IMG/VR virus record: IMGVR_UViG_3300032294_003279
Coordinates: 1 to 39,541 of that record
Length of the DNA stretch: 39,541 nucleotides
Strand: one strand, 5' to 3'
From: a virus
Shown in pieces: positions 15,443 to 23,699 of this stretch (position 1 is the stretch's first letter; each line of letters begins with the position of its first letter). The translations under genes and the position numbers were made by a program. The notes beneath the pieces are model-generated. The model worked only from the letters and a program-made list of their open reading frames with translations. It did not search any database and had not been told where the DNA came from.

Positions 15443-15470
15443 TCCCCCGGGGTTTTTAGGCCCCGGGGGA
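15443..15470 (-). terminator. Strong GC hairpin after the capsid block
   Basis: TCCCCCGGGG (15443-15452) pairs perfectly with CCCCGGGGGA (15461-15470) across an 8-base loop. On the minus strand the stem is followed by AGTCTTTCTTTTA, an interrupted T tract, so it is a plausible factor-independent terminator of the capsid transcript. The plus-strand side also has a T run (15476-15480). It lies between the 80-aa and 105-aa genes, and its 3' arm contains the Shine-Dalgarno of the latter. Confidence 0.7.
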
Positions 15471-15478
15471 ATCAATTT

Positions 15479-15721
15479 TTAGGCGTTAACCCGATTGATC
15501 AGAACAATGAGTTCGTTGACCTTGGACGCCAATTTTGCAATCGCTGCGGCTGCCGTTGCATTGTCGGTTACCGCTGCAATTGTGTTCGGCGTTGTCAAAC
15601 TCCCACCAGAACTATCCGTGAGGGAGGTCACATTCGTCCATGTCCCGCCGTTGGCGAGAACATTACGAACCTGGGCCGCAAGAACCTTGTCCTGGGTTGT
15701 TACCTGTAAAGGAAGAGGCAT
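15479..15721 (-). CDS. Small protein encoded next to the capsid gene, 80 aa
   Basis: The 80-residue product follows the capsid gene by 22 bases with an AGGAGG binding site. The first half is polar and beta-like (MPLPLQVTTQDKVLAAQVRN, then NGGTWTNVTSLTDSSGG), and the second half is helical with Ala-rich heptads (NATAAAAIAKLASKVNELIV, then LINRVNA). The pattern of a short beta head and a trimer-type helix is like that of small capsid-decoration or head-fibre proteins. I do not identify a named family. Being read before the hairpin, it would be made in high amount with the major capsid protein, which fits a decoration or minor capsid role. Confidence 0.65.
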   Translation of the reverse strand: MPLPLQVTTQDKVLAAQVRNVLANGGTWTNVTSLTDSSGGSLTTPNTIAAVTDNATAAAAIAKLASKVNELIVLINRVNA

Positions 15722-15743
15722 TAGAATTATCCTCCTTCTTTAC

Positions 15744-17024
15744 TTACACAACCGCAGGGGCGCTGCGCTTGTGGCGGATGACATACCCGTGATTCGGGAA
15801 GATCGGCTTGCTGCCGTTGGCAAAAATGCCACGGAAGAAACCAACCGTCGAATCGGGGTTCTTCTCACGATCCGGGATGTTCCTCCAGGTGAACTCGCCG
15901 CGGTAATTCTGCGGCGCGAACTCCATGGAACCAAAACCGCTGAGGGGCTTCGGAACCAGGCTGGTGAACACCGTCGGGCAGAACACGATAGAATCTTCGT
16001 ATTCGGCCGTGAGGTAGTCGGGGTTGAGGTCGTAGCGCACGCCACGGGGGTTGGCATCGCCAGCCGCCACGCGGGTATACGGACGCACCCGGACCCAGTT
16101 TCCGCCCGTGTAGTTGAAGCGGGGCAGGAACGGATCGACCAGGTGGAAGTAGTTCCGGTAGGTCCGCTGCACGCCGAGGGGGGCGAGCAATTCGCTGACC
16201 CGATCGCTCCAACGGAAGTCCTGGCGGACATCGGCGTTGGCGCGGATCAGGGCGTCGCTGGCTTCCATCGAGGTGATGAGCAGGAACACCGGGGCACCGT
16301 TGATCCGGCTGTAGGCTTCGGCCGCAGCGCCGTCGCGCAGAAGCGCGAAGTACAGGCGGTCGAGCATACCCTGGGTCAACTCAAGGTTGTTGGCGGCGGT
16401 AACCGTGTCGGGGGCTCCGAAACGGCTAGCGGCTCCGTCATTGGTGGTGTCAGGTTTGTTGACGATGCCAAACGTGGTGTTTTCACCAGCGCCGGCAGCA
16501 CGCAGAGTGGCGGTCAGCTTGTTCTCGGACAGACGGATGTACTCGTCCCGATAACGCTCAATCCAGACTTCCCGAGTGGACTCGGTCAGGATGGACATGA
16601 TGTTGGAGAGCTGCTCCTTCCGTTTTAACGGAAAACGCAGGTCGTTCAGGGAGACGTCCGGGCTGTTCAGGCTCGTGTGCTGGAGGTTGTAGCTCCGCAG
16701 ACGGGTACCGAACTCGACCGTGCCGCCCAGAGGGGCGACGGCGTTGGAGCTGCCGGAATCAGTGCCGGTGCCGTCGTTGGCGTTGCCAACAACCGCGTTG
16801 CTCTGAAGGCTGGTCCAGTTAGCCTTGAGGTTGCCGCTCGCGTCATACGGGAGGGAACGCTCATAGATGAGGGTCGAAACGGAATCACCCATTTCGTCGG
16901 GCCAAGCATCCTGCTTGACCAGTTTGAGCCAGGGGCTCGTGTCGACAGTCTTGCGATAGATGTCGGGACCGATACGGCCGGACTCTTTCACAAGCAGCTG
17001 CTCGACGGAGTAAGTAGTAGCCAT
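15744..17024 (-). CDS. Major capsid protein
   Basis: This 426-residue protein forms the phage head shell. It has the usual size and an N-terminal region (SVEQLLVKESGRIGPDIYRK) followed by TVDTSPWLKLVKQDAWPD. A long helix-rich stretch (about 125-185), around LSNIMSILTESTREVWIERY, is typical of HK97-fold capsid spines. The segment MEASDALIRANADVRQDFRW and the C-terminal VFCPTVFTSLVPKP, then TWRNIPDREKNPDSTVGFFR, resemble the usual A-domain and P-loop strands. The fold is inferred; the call rests on size, sequence pattern, position after portal and scaffold, and the strong leader. It has no visible scaffold fusion. An AGGA ribosome binding site sits about 11 bases upstream of ATG 17024. It is probably expressed from its own promoter (17240-17212). 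Confidence 0.85.
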   Translation of the reverse strand: MATTYSVEQLLVKESGRIGPDIYRKTVDTSPWLKLVKQDAWPDEMGDSVSTLIYERSLPYDASGNLKANWTSLQSNAVVGNANDGTGTDSGSSNAVAPLGGTVEFGTRLRSYNLQHTSLNSPDVSLNDLRFPLKRKEQLSNIMSILTESTREVWIERYRDEYIRLSENKLTATLRAAGAGENTTFGIVNKPDTTNDGAASRFGAPDTVTAANNLELTQGMLDRLYFALLRDGAAAEAYSRINGAPVFLLITSMEASDALIRANADVRQDFRWSDRVSELLAPLGVQRTYRNYFHLVDPFLPRFNYTGGNWVRVRPYTRVAAGDANPRGVRYDLNPDYLTAEYEDSIVFCPTVFTSLVPKPLSGFGSMEFAPQNYRGEFTWRNIPDREKNPDSTVGFFRGIFANGSKPIFPNHGYVIRHKRSAPAVV

Positions 17025-17055
17025 TGTGGTAGTTATCCTTTCAAAAGTGAGTTAA

Positions 17056-17094
17056 GAAACTGTAAGCCCATTACCGATAGGTAGTGGCAGTTTC
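17056..17094 (-). ncRNA. Hairpin in the capsid gene leader
   Basis: GAAACTG (17056-17062) pairs perfectly with CAGTTTC (17088-17094). Inside, CCA/TGG and TACC/GGTA pairs close a four-base loop (GATA on the plus strand). It lies 32 bases upstream of the capsid ATG and just before its ribosome binding site, so it may protect or control the capsid message. Confidence 0.5.
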
Positions 17095-17108
17095 CGTGTT
17101 TGGTTCCC

Positions 17109-17179
17109 CCGGCGGCATCCCGGAGCTTTTATTGCCCGATGCTTTGACCCGTCATTGACTATCCGGCGGCGGCCCGGAG
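17109..17179. repeat. Two 17-bp near-repeats in the capsid leader
   Basis: CCGGCGGCATCCCGGAG (17109-17125) and CCGGCGGCGGCCCGGAG (17163-17179) differ at only 2 of 17 bases and are 54 bases apart. Each contains self-complementary CCGG halves that can fold on themselves. They lie in the untranslated leader of the major capsid gene. A small hairpin (GCATC/GATGC, minus strand) joins part of the first repeat to the space between them. Confidence 0.6.
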
Positions 17180-17211
17180 ATACGCCCGTGTCTTAACGTG
17201 TCTAGCTAATC

Positions 17212-17240
17212 TAAAAATATACCAGACTGGAATCTGTCAA
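17212..17240 (-). promoter_or_regulatory. Candidate promoter of the capsid unit
   Basis: On the minus strand TTGACA (17240 to 17235), a consensus -35, is followed by AT-rich sequence (TATATTTTTAG). No hexamer at the ideal 17-base spacing is a good match to TATAAT, so the -10 is uncertain. It lies just after the beta-helix gene and about 190 bases before the capsid ATG, creating the long leader. Confidence 0.4.
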
Positions 17241-17252
17241 GTAGGCTCTAGG

Positions 17253-19049
17253 TTACCCAAGAGCAATAATGTCGGCGGGTATGGCGGTTTTCTTGAGCTT
17301 TTCTCCGACGGACCCAGCAACGCTCGAGGCCGACGAAAGGGCATAGTCCCAAACATTAGCCTGGGTCAAAACTGCGGTGCCGACGGTGTTGTCGACCGCC
17401 ACGCCTGCGGCCACGGAGTTTGCGGCTGGGACGGCACAGGTTCCAGTAAGGTTGCCTGCGTTGTAGGTGACCCCGGAGCGGACGTCTGTGACGGCTGGGG
17501 GAGTGACAACGGAAGATGGGTTAACGAGGGTGACTGCGTTCCCGGAGACATCCCTAAAAATAACAACGCTGTTCGGTTGGAGGTTGATTCGGCACTCGTT
17601 ACCGACTGGGGCTTGACCTCTCAGACCAAACTCAAGTTCTTGCACCGTAATTGTAGAACCTTGAACACCAGCTGCGCCTACGGTGGAGATTAACCCAACA
17701 GACCCTGTCCCCCATGCGTTGCCAACGGCTCTTCTTATGTAGGCAAAAGATGAAGCGGCCCCAATCCTTACCCCTTCAGACTGGCTTCCACTTCCGGCGA
17801 TAGCTGAACCATTAAGAGTTAAGGTTGAGCCAGAAGATATCGTAAGATAGCCTTGATTTTGAACACCGTTAAATGGCCCTCCAGTACAATTCCCATTTAT
17901 GACTGTCGTATTAGCCCCTTGGACGTAAAAACCAGGTTGGTTCCCTGTACCGGTAGAAGGAGCTGACACATTCCCATTGACAGTAAATGTTCCGCTAGTC
18001 CTGTTGTGTTGAACAATAGACCCTAATCCACCCGTAGCAAAGATATCCCCATTAAGTGTAACCGATTGGTTGCCTGAGCCTGACGTAGTTAAAAGAGATC
18101 CGGGGCCTGTTCTTTGTAAAGAACCATGAATAACCAAAGACCCAGAACCATCGTGTGTAACAGTGGTCCCGCTAGCAGAGCCTACAGTCCCATTGTTAAA
18201 CCCAAAATTTATAATTCCGTTAACAGTCCCAGATAAAGCCAGAAGACCACCATTTCCGGTTCCGGTATGGACAAAACTACCTGAAAGTTGACAGGAGCCG
18301 CTCCCAGAAGAAGCTATACATCTTGAACCAGAAGCCCCTTGGTAACGACAAATTCCGTTTACCGTAACATTTGTGTTCTGCGCTTCAATTGCGCCGTTGT
18401 TTTGAGTTGTGGTTGGGTCTGTGCTTACTTCTCCAGTTACGTTGAGTGTACCACCAGTCGAGCTGACTCCAGGGCAATAGATGGCTTTTCCGGCAATAAC
18501 ATTACCCGTAATATTAACTGTTCCTCCTGCCATAGATATTGCCGGAGTATTCCCGCCTATTGCGAGTTGGGTGCCGACCACATTTCCGTTAATGTTAATG
18601 ATACCCGTAGAAGCTTGGCGGAGACCATGCCTATTAGCCGCAGATCCGGACCCGGCAGTAACATTTCCGTTCACAGTCAATGTGCCTGAGTTACTTACTA
18701 GTACAGTGTAAAGTGTGCTTGTGGTTCCCTGCGTAGCCCCAAAAATATTTCCGTTAATGGTCGAGCTTCCTGGGGAGGCGTAGTTAACAGAAACAGTCGT
18801 GCCTCCGGTAGCCGCGGACCCAGAATAAACATCTGCGGTTAAGGAGATACCAGAATTAAGCACAAAACCACCGCCAGCATTGATACCTGTGGCAGATTCG
18901 GTCCGTATGCTTAAAACTGTTACGTTTTGATCAAGCGTAACAGTAAAATTGTTAGCAAAAACATCGTCGGCCGACGTGGGCAAAGTCCCGCCATCCCAGG
19001 TCGCCGTGGCCGACCAGTTTCCGTTTGCGACTGCCCAGCGATTAGCCAT
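17253..19049 (-). CDS. Beta-helix virion protein, 598 aa
   Basis: The N-terminus (ANRWAVANGNWSATATWDGG, then LPTSADDVFANNFTVTLDQN) is a common phage head/tail accessory motif with W-N/D-G-G-x-x-P-x-x-x-D-D-V. From about residue 60 to 470 there are many repeats of about 20-30 residues containing x-V-N-G-N-V or x-I-N-G-N-x. Examples are TLTVNGNVTAGSGSAANRHG, IININGNVV, NITGNVIAGKAIYC, VTLNGDIFATGG and TVNGNVSAPSTG, which predict a right-handed beta-helix. The end, with VWDYALSSASSVAGSVGEKL, is a short C-terminal motif found in several phage surface proteins. It lies next to the capsid gene and may be a head-attached or tail-spike appendage. No hydrolase site is evident. Confidence 0.75.
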   Translation of the reverse strand: MANRWAVANGNWSATATWDGGTLPTSADDVFANNFTVTLDQNVTVLSIRTESATGINAGGGFVLNSGISLTADVYSGSAATGGTTVSVNYASPGSSTINGNIFGATQGTTSTLYTVLVSNSGTLTVNGNVTAGSGSAANRHGLRQASTGIININGNVVGTQLAIGGNTPAISMAGGTVNITGNVIAGKAIYCPGVSSTGGTLNVTGEVSTDPTTTQNNGAIEAQNTNVTVNGICRYQGASGSRCIASSGSGSCQLSGSFVHTGTGNGGLLALSGTVNGIINFGFNNGTVGSASGTTVTHDGSGSLVIHGSLQRTGPGSLLTTSGSGNQSVTLNGDIFATGGLGSIVQHNRTSGTFTVNGNVSAPSTGTGNQPGFYVQGANTTVINGNCTGGPFNGVQNQGYLTISSGSTLTLNGSAIAGSGSQSEGVRIGAASSFAYIRRAVGNAWGTGSVGLISTVGAAGVQGSTITVQELEFGLRGQAPVGNECRINLQPNSVVIFRDVSGNAVTLVNPSSVVTPPAVTDVRSGVTYNAGNLTGTCAVPAANSVAAGVAVDNTVGTAVLTQANVWDYALSSASSVAGSVGEKLKKTAIPADIIALG

Positions 19050-19050
19050 A

Positions 19051-19323
19051 TCAGGTCTTGGTTAAACTTGTGAGATTGCCGCTTCCGTCATACCCAAGCG
19101 TCAGCGTGGCAACCGTCGTTCCGCCTGCCCCGCCGGTCTTGTAGGTGACCGAGGTAAGATTTCCACTGGTGTAGCCGAGGGCTCGGTAATCGTGGATTGG
19201 GATATCCCAACCGGCGACTTTGCTTGAAATCGTTCCGCTGACCGAAACAGGAACGGGGCTCGCCCGAAGTTGGGCGTCAGTCAAACTCTCAATTGGAAGA
19301 GGGCTACCTGGGAAAACGCTCAT
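19051..19323 (-). CDS. Small conserved phage protein, 90 aa
   Basis: The N-terminal part contains LPIESLTDAQLRASPVPVSV, a sequence of the form S-L-T-D-x-x-L-R-A-S-P-V-P-V-S that I recognise from many phage genomes, where it is annotated as a hypothetical virion protein. The rest is a small beta-rich unit (SVTYKTGGAGGTTVATLTLG, YDGSGNLTSLTKT). It has no membrane segment. Its stop is 1 base from the beta-helix gene start. The paired location suggests the two are partners in one appendage or decoration. Confidence 0.65.
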   Translation of the reverse strand: MSVFPGSPLPIESLTDAQLRASPVPVSVSGTISSKVAGWDIPIHDYRALGYTSGNLTSVTYKTGGAGGTTVATLTLGYDGSGNLTSLTKT

Positions 19324-19332
19324 TTAGGTCTC

Positions 19333-20187
19333 TTATGGTACCTCAGTTTTTTGGTGGTCAAATCCAAGGTTCACCATCTTCCTCTTAACACGAACCACGC
19401 GCCTTGCCATTTTGGCCACGGCGTCTCTGACAGATTGATCAGATTTTTTGCCCATCAAGTGGGTGTAGGGCTTTCGGTCTTCTGTCGCTCTGGTCTCCGC
19501 GCCTTTCCGTTGCGGCAAAAAGTGGTCAAAGAGAACCTCTATCTTGGTTCCGCTGACGCCGGCGCAAGCTGCCAAGAGCATCTGCTCGGCAATGACAGCC
19601 TTGGACCAGTGCATTTCAAAACCCTTGTATTCCTGCCAAAACCAACGATTAGCGGGGTCGGTAACCAGCTTTATGCCCTCGTTAGAGTACCAATCCACGA
19701 AACCAAGATTCTTCCCGCCAAAGATTCCCACATTGACGGCCTTGATGGGGAAGCATTCGTTGAACACGTAACGATTCGGGCAATTACGGTAAAATTTTTC
19801 GGGATCGTACCTCCAATCAAAAACGTTCTCGTAGCTTTGGGCAAATATGTCGGCTTTAAGCAGCCTTTCCGGGAGACCTTGCCAAAGCACCGCATCGTAA
19901 TCGGTATGGACAAACGGATCCCCCCTACGGGCAATTTCGCGGTAAGCAAACAGCTTGGAAAGGGACCAGGCTTCGGGGTATTCCTTGGGTACGGCGTCAA
20001 GCTCGGTGGTAATGCTATCAAAGGCAATCCCTTCAAAGTGGGGCTTTGACGCTGAGTCCGTGATCATGTGGACTTCACCAAAATTGTGCTGGAGGTAACA
20101 CACGCAGATCTTGGTCAGGTCTAACACAAACGGGTCCGGGCGATTGTTGTAGTACCCGGAAGTGCAATAGGAAAGATAGGCTTTCAC
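19333..20187 (-). CDS. Glycosyltransferase-like protein in the virion gene block
   Basis: The 284-residue product begins at GTG 20187, overlapping the upstream stop as GTGA. Its features match small GT-A-type glycosyltransferases, close to the DUF6734 style: WSLSKLFAYREIARRGDPFV, then a D-x-D motif (HTDYDAVLW, D96 and D98), then AVNVGIFGGKN and a helix AEQMLLAACAG. A late THLMGKKS motif provides a His that could complete metal binding. It is not a known virion part and sits between the appendage genes and the capsid-adjacent genes, so it may modify a phage protein or host polysaccharide. The family call is from motif pattern; substrate and acceptor are unknown. Confidence 0.65.
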   Translation of the reverse strand: MKAYLSYCTSGYYNNRPDPFVLDLTKICVCYLQHNFGEVHMITDSASKPHFEGIAFDSITTELDAVPKEYPEAWSLSKLFAYREIARRGDPFVHTDYDAVLWQGLPERLLKADIFAQSYENVFDWRYDPEKFYRNCPNRYVFNECFPIKAVNVGIFGGKNLGFVDWYSNEGIKLVTDPANRWFWQEYKGFEMHWSKAVIAEQMLLAACAGVSGTKIEVLFDHFLPQRKGAETRATEDRKPYTHLMGKKSDQSVRDAVAKMARRVVRVKRKMVNLGFDHQKTEVP

Positions 20188-22046
20188 AACACCTCGCTGA
20201 ATTTCTCTTCCAAGTAACTTAAGACAGCCGACCTCTGGGAGCTTGAAAGAACCCCGTCATACAACATAACCTCGGCCATGCTCCCGCGAAACCCCAAGTC
20301 GTCATAGGCGAGAGTTCGGCCAAGAAAAACCTGCTGCGAGTCTGGATCGAGGCTACCCTGTTTATAGGGTGTCGAATAACTCCGTATTTGTACAGAATCC
20401 ATTAAAATAGTCCCGCTTAGGACGTTCTGGGGCTGGAGCGTTCCAATCCCCAGAAGCGGCACCCCAATCGGGTTAACATTAGAATGGTCAGTGCTGTAAC
20501 TTGAGGATGCAACATTTACGCGCGGGTAAATTTGTGTTGGCGTCTTGCGATAAGAAAGCACCCAAGCACCGTTGGACTCAGGGCCTCTTTGTAAAATAGC
20601 ATAGTCGTTTTCAAAACCGACAGGCCAAGGCAAGGATGGGTTCCATTCAGTTATGCGGCGGTAACTCGCCCTCCCGTTTTGTAGATCCGTTAAGCTTCCG
20701 TCCCTGAAATACTTTCCGTTAAAGTTAAGCTCCGGCCCACCTGGATTGACATGGGTTATTCCGCTAACCTCGACATACGGGATATAGGTTGCCGGGAAAA
20801 AGGTCCTCCCCGAATAACTGGCGGTTTTCTGACCGCCTTCGATCGATGAGCCGTACACTGAACAGGCCCAATCCCCATTCTTTCCTGTTCGTATGTTCAT
20901 AATGTGCCACTGTTGCAACTCGGAAACACTGGCTAGAGGCAGGTTCCAAACCCGGGTATTTATCCCCAAAGAGCTGCTGATACGAACACCGCCGCCGACA
21001 TTTTCGTAATACTCTCCTCCGGAAAAACCAAGACCCCCGATAGGGGTTGCCATTTGGGTCCACTCGGGGAACGCGCCGAGCCTTAAAACAAAAAAGGCCT
21101 CGAGCCCGGTGGAGGTAAGCTCGCGGCCTTTCCAAGGATTCCGGAACCTTAAATATTTTGGGTTCCCGGGAGCCGGATCAAACCCAAAACAACGGATGGG
21201 CTCAGTGGTGCCGTCCGGACCTGGAATAGGAACACCCAAGTTGGTGAGCTCGCGGGAAAACGGCGAGTCCCCACGGTCTACATTCTGCTCAAAATGTTCG
21301 GCGTATAATATGCCGCCTTGATTAGAAGTCACAAAGCCGCTTTCGTCTACCCAGATAGTAACCCGTCTTTGGCCCTCAACCCCAAGATAAGTACTACCCC
21401 CTTGATTTTCGACTACCGGGTTTCCTGTAGCCGGGTCAAAATTCGGCCCCGTAGCTGTGAACGCATACCAACCAACAAGAAGACTTGTAGTCCCGAGTTC
21501 TCCACCACCAAAATAGTCTTCGCCAAACCCGATGTCGTATGGGTAGAGAGACCCGGTAAGGCTTCCGGTAAGGCTTCCACCGGAACCGACAATAATCGGG
21601 TCGGGATCGGGAGGGGCCTGAAGTGCGATAAAATTCGAATTAACGCTGCTGGAGGAGTCGATCAGAACGTAGATGTCTTCGGTGGGGATAAAACTCCCGC
21701 AAAACTTAACCCCTGCGTTTCCACCTGGGACCAAAATACAATCGACGTTGGGGATTTTCGGGGGACGACCGATGCCGACATACATCTGATACCCGCTTTT
21801 GTTCTGAAAGAAGAGGTAGGTTCTTTTTGGGTTTTTCCTGAAGACTCTCACAGCAAGCCCGCCGGGGACAAACCCGGACCTGTTCTCTATCGGCCCGCGG
21901 CTGACTCCGTTAAGCTCAGCCAAACCGCTCAGGGATATTGTGGCGGGGACACTGGTCTTGGCGTTGAGCTTGTTGAGCAGACTTACGGTTTTTCGCAGCG
22001 ACGCGTCTGCCCCGTCTGAAATGCTTGGAAGATCGCTCATTATCAT
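20184..22046 (-). CDS. LamG-type appendage protein A (paralogue of the next)
   Basis: This 620-residue protein shares a plan with its neighbour. The N-terminal segment around DGADASLRKTVSLLNKLNAK is followed by SGLAELNGVSRGPIENRSG, then a beta region (KRTYLFFQNKSGYQMYVGIG and SFIPTEDIYVLIDSS). The linker QAPPDPDPIIVGSGGSLTGS comes next. After this it is a large beta domain whose end, GSMAEVMLYDGVLSSSQRSA, then LSYLEEKFSEV, is the usual closing strand and helix of LamG/concanavalin-like glycan-binding domains. A second ATG (22040) is also possible. A short tandem duplication gives SLTGSLTGS here but SLTGS in the paralogue. It likely attaches to the virion and binds glycans; no catalytic residues were recognised. 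Confidence 0.75.
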   Translation of the reverse strand: MIMSDLPSISDGADASLRKTVSLLNKLNAKTSVPATISLSGLAELNGVSRGPIENRSGFVPGGLAVRVFRKNPKRTYLFFQNKSGYQMYVGIGRPPKIPNVDCILVPGGNAGVKFCGSFIPTEDIYVLIDSSSSVNSNFIALQAPPDPDPIIVGSGGSLTGSLTGSLYPYDIGFGEDYFGGGELGTTSLLVGWYAFTATGPNFDPATGNPVVENQGGSTYLGVEGQRRVTIWVDESGFVTSNQGGILYAEHFEQNVDRGDSPFSRELTNLGVPIPGPDGTTEPIRCFGFDPAPGNPKYLRFRNPWKGRELTSTGLEAFFVLRLGAFPEWTQMATPIGGLGFSGGEYYENVGGGVRISSSLGINTRVWNLPLASVSELQQWHIMNIRTGKNGDWACSVYGSSIEGGQKTASYSGRTFFPATYIPYVEVSGITHVNPGGPELNFNGKYFRDGSLTDLQNGRASYRRITEWNPSLPWPVGFENDYAILQRGPESNGAWVLSYRKTPTQIYPRVNVASSSYSTDHSNVNPIGVPLLGIGTLQPQNVLSGTILMDSVQIRSYSTPYKQGSLDPDSQQVFLGRTLAYDDLGFRGSMAEVMLYDGVLSSSQRSAVLSYLEEKFSEVL

Positions 22047-22049
22047 GAG

Positions 22050-23693
22050 CTAATAGATAGAGTATTTGGAGTTAAGGTACTCCCAGACTTCTTCAAGCTC
22101 GTTCTCCGATAAGGGTTTTTTGTAAATCAGAATTTCTGCAACGTCCCCCCTGAAGTAGGAAAAACTATTGTTTTTATAGTAGCCACCGATCCGCATCGGT
22201 TCGTAGCCACGAAAACCAAAAATAAAACTCCCTACGCTATAATAAGCAGCGAGCCTCTCGGAATCATTTACAAAATAAGTCGTTTGGTTTAGGTTTTTAT
22301 CAAACCTAACTGTTTCAATATGCCAATTTGTCATTTCGGAATTGTCCTGTGATATAGGTGATGCTACCCATTCTGTGGTAACATTCGTAAAAAGATTGCC
22401 TTTATAAAACCATTGCCCCTGTTGGTAACGAATCTCGCCGGGGTCTCCAGGGGAACCAGTAATATCCTGGATAACCATTGGGTTTGAATAAGTACTTACC
22501 CCTGGGGGCAAATAATTTCTTTTAACCACAACACAAGTTGCGCCGTCGAGATCTTCCGGGCGCAGGCCGGCAAAAGGAGACGCAGCAGACTGAAAAAACC
22601 TTTGCCCGTCAAACCGGACGTGGGAGGTCTCCCATTCGCAATTCAAGTTGCCGAGATATAACCCATCGTTAGGATATTGAAGTAAGCGACCTGCTTGACT
22701 AAAAGAAGGTGCCGACCAAAACATATCCTGGTATTGATAACCTCTGGGCGCAAGAGTTACGGGGTAAAGAGTGGTTTGGTAGCCACCGTCATCATAATGA
22801 AATAGAGTCCAATCGCTATTTTGCCCGCGATAAAGATCACATTTTCCACCAAGATTCATCCCGTCTTCTGACTTTCTGTACAAAAAGTGTTTTTCCCCGT
22901 TAACTAAAAGAACGTCTTCTCTCCTTGTATAAACGCCGTTTACTTGGGCGACATAGAAGCCAGGGTTATGGACATAAGAACCGCTTACCGTAAAAATGTC
23001 CCTCATAAAAAGTGGGCGTAAGTCAAAAGCTGAGATTTGCTGGTTATAGCTGCTAAGATCTGGCCACTGACTTACATACCTTTGGCCAGAACTGTAGGTT
23101 CCATTTAATCCGCCGATGTCGACGATCGAGTTTGCCTCCAACCAACAAACTAAAGGCCCTCTATCAAGGGAAAAATAACTTTCCCCAAATCCAACATCAT
23201 AGGGATAATACGAGCCGGTTAGGCTTCCGCCCGACCCGACAATAATTGGGTCTGGGTCTGGGGGTGCCTGCATGGCGATGTAAACCAAACCTGAACCGAG
23301 AGTGCCACCACCACTGGTAATCCAGACATCTTCCGTCGGAATAAAGCTTCCGTCATACACCACACCTCCACCGTTTGGGGGAAGAAAAATCGAAGTGGCG
23401 GTCTCGGGGGTGCGGCCAATACCAACAATCATCCCGACTTTCAAACTTGTGTTTTGAATAAACAAATATGTACGTTTTCGGTTTGCGCGGAATATTTTTA
23501 CATGCCCCAGGCCTCCAGTGAGAATGCCGGATCGATTTTCGACAACGCCACGACTAACGCCGGAAATATCCGACAAAACCGACAAATCTAATGTCGGGGC
23601 GGAGACTGTCTTCCCCTCAATCTTGTTGAGGAGACTTACCGTCTTTCTAAGCGAGGCGTCCGCCCCATCAAGAATGTAGGGCGAGTCATCCAC
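22050..23693 (-). CDS. LamG-type appendage protein B (paralogue of the previous)
   Basis: The 547-residue product has the same three parts as protein A. The first is an N-terminal segment (DGADASLRKTVSLLNKIEGK), then SGVSRGVVENRSG and a beta region with KRTYLFIQNTSLKVGMIVGI. The next is the linker QAPPDPDPIIVGSGGSLTGS. The last is a C-terminal LamG-like end (GDVAEILIYKKPLSENELEE, then VWEYLNSKYSI). The middle is quite different, with aromatic-rich loops (YNQQISAFDLRPLFM and others). Two paralogues in tandem with conserved ends and divergent centres suggest duplication followed by selection for distinct targets. The N-terminal part is probably a virion anchor. The gene is 6 bases after the scaffold gene, within the head assembly group. 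Confidence 0.75.
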   Translation of the reverse strand: MDDSPYILDGADASLRKTVSLLNKIEGKTVSAPTLDLSVLSDISGVSRGVVENRSGILTGGLGHVKIFRANRKRTYLFIQNTSLKVGMIVGIGRTPETATSIFLPPNGGGVVYDGSFIPTEDVWITSGGGTLGSGLVYIAMQAPPDPDPIIVGSGGSLTGSYYPYDVGFGESYFSLDRGPLVCWLEANSIVDIGGLNGTYSSGQRYVSQWPDLSSYNQQISAFDLRPLFMRDIFTVSGSYVHNPGFYVAQVNGVYTRREDVLLVNGEKHFLYRKSEDGMNLGGKCDLYRGQNSDWTLFHYDDGGYQTTLYPVTLAPRGYQYQDMFWSAPSFSQAGRLLQYPNDGLYLGNLNCEWETSHVRFDGQRFFQSAASPFAGLRPEDLDGATCVVVKRNYLPPGVSTYSNPMVIQDITGSPGDPGEIRYQQGQWFYKGNLFTNVTTEWVASPISQDNSEMTNWHIETVRFDKNLNQTTYFVNDSERLAAYYSVGSFIFGFRGYEPMRIGGYYKNNSFSYFRGDVAEILIYKKPLSENELEEVWEYLNSKYSIY

Positions 23694-23699
23694 GAAGGC

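Noticed and set aside
15495-16628. A 377-aa plus-strand frame over the capsid gene
   Set aside because: It is opposite the major capsid gene, with no start context or known domain.
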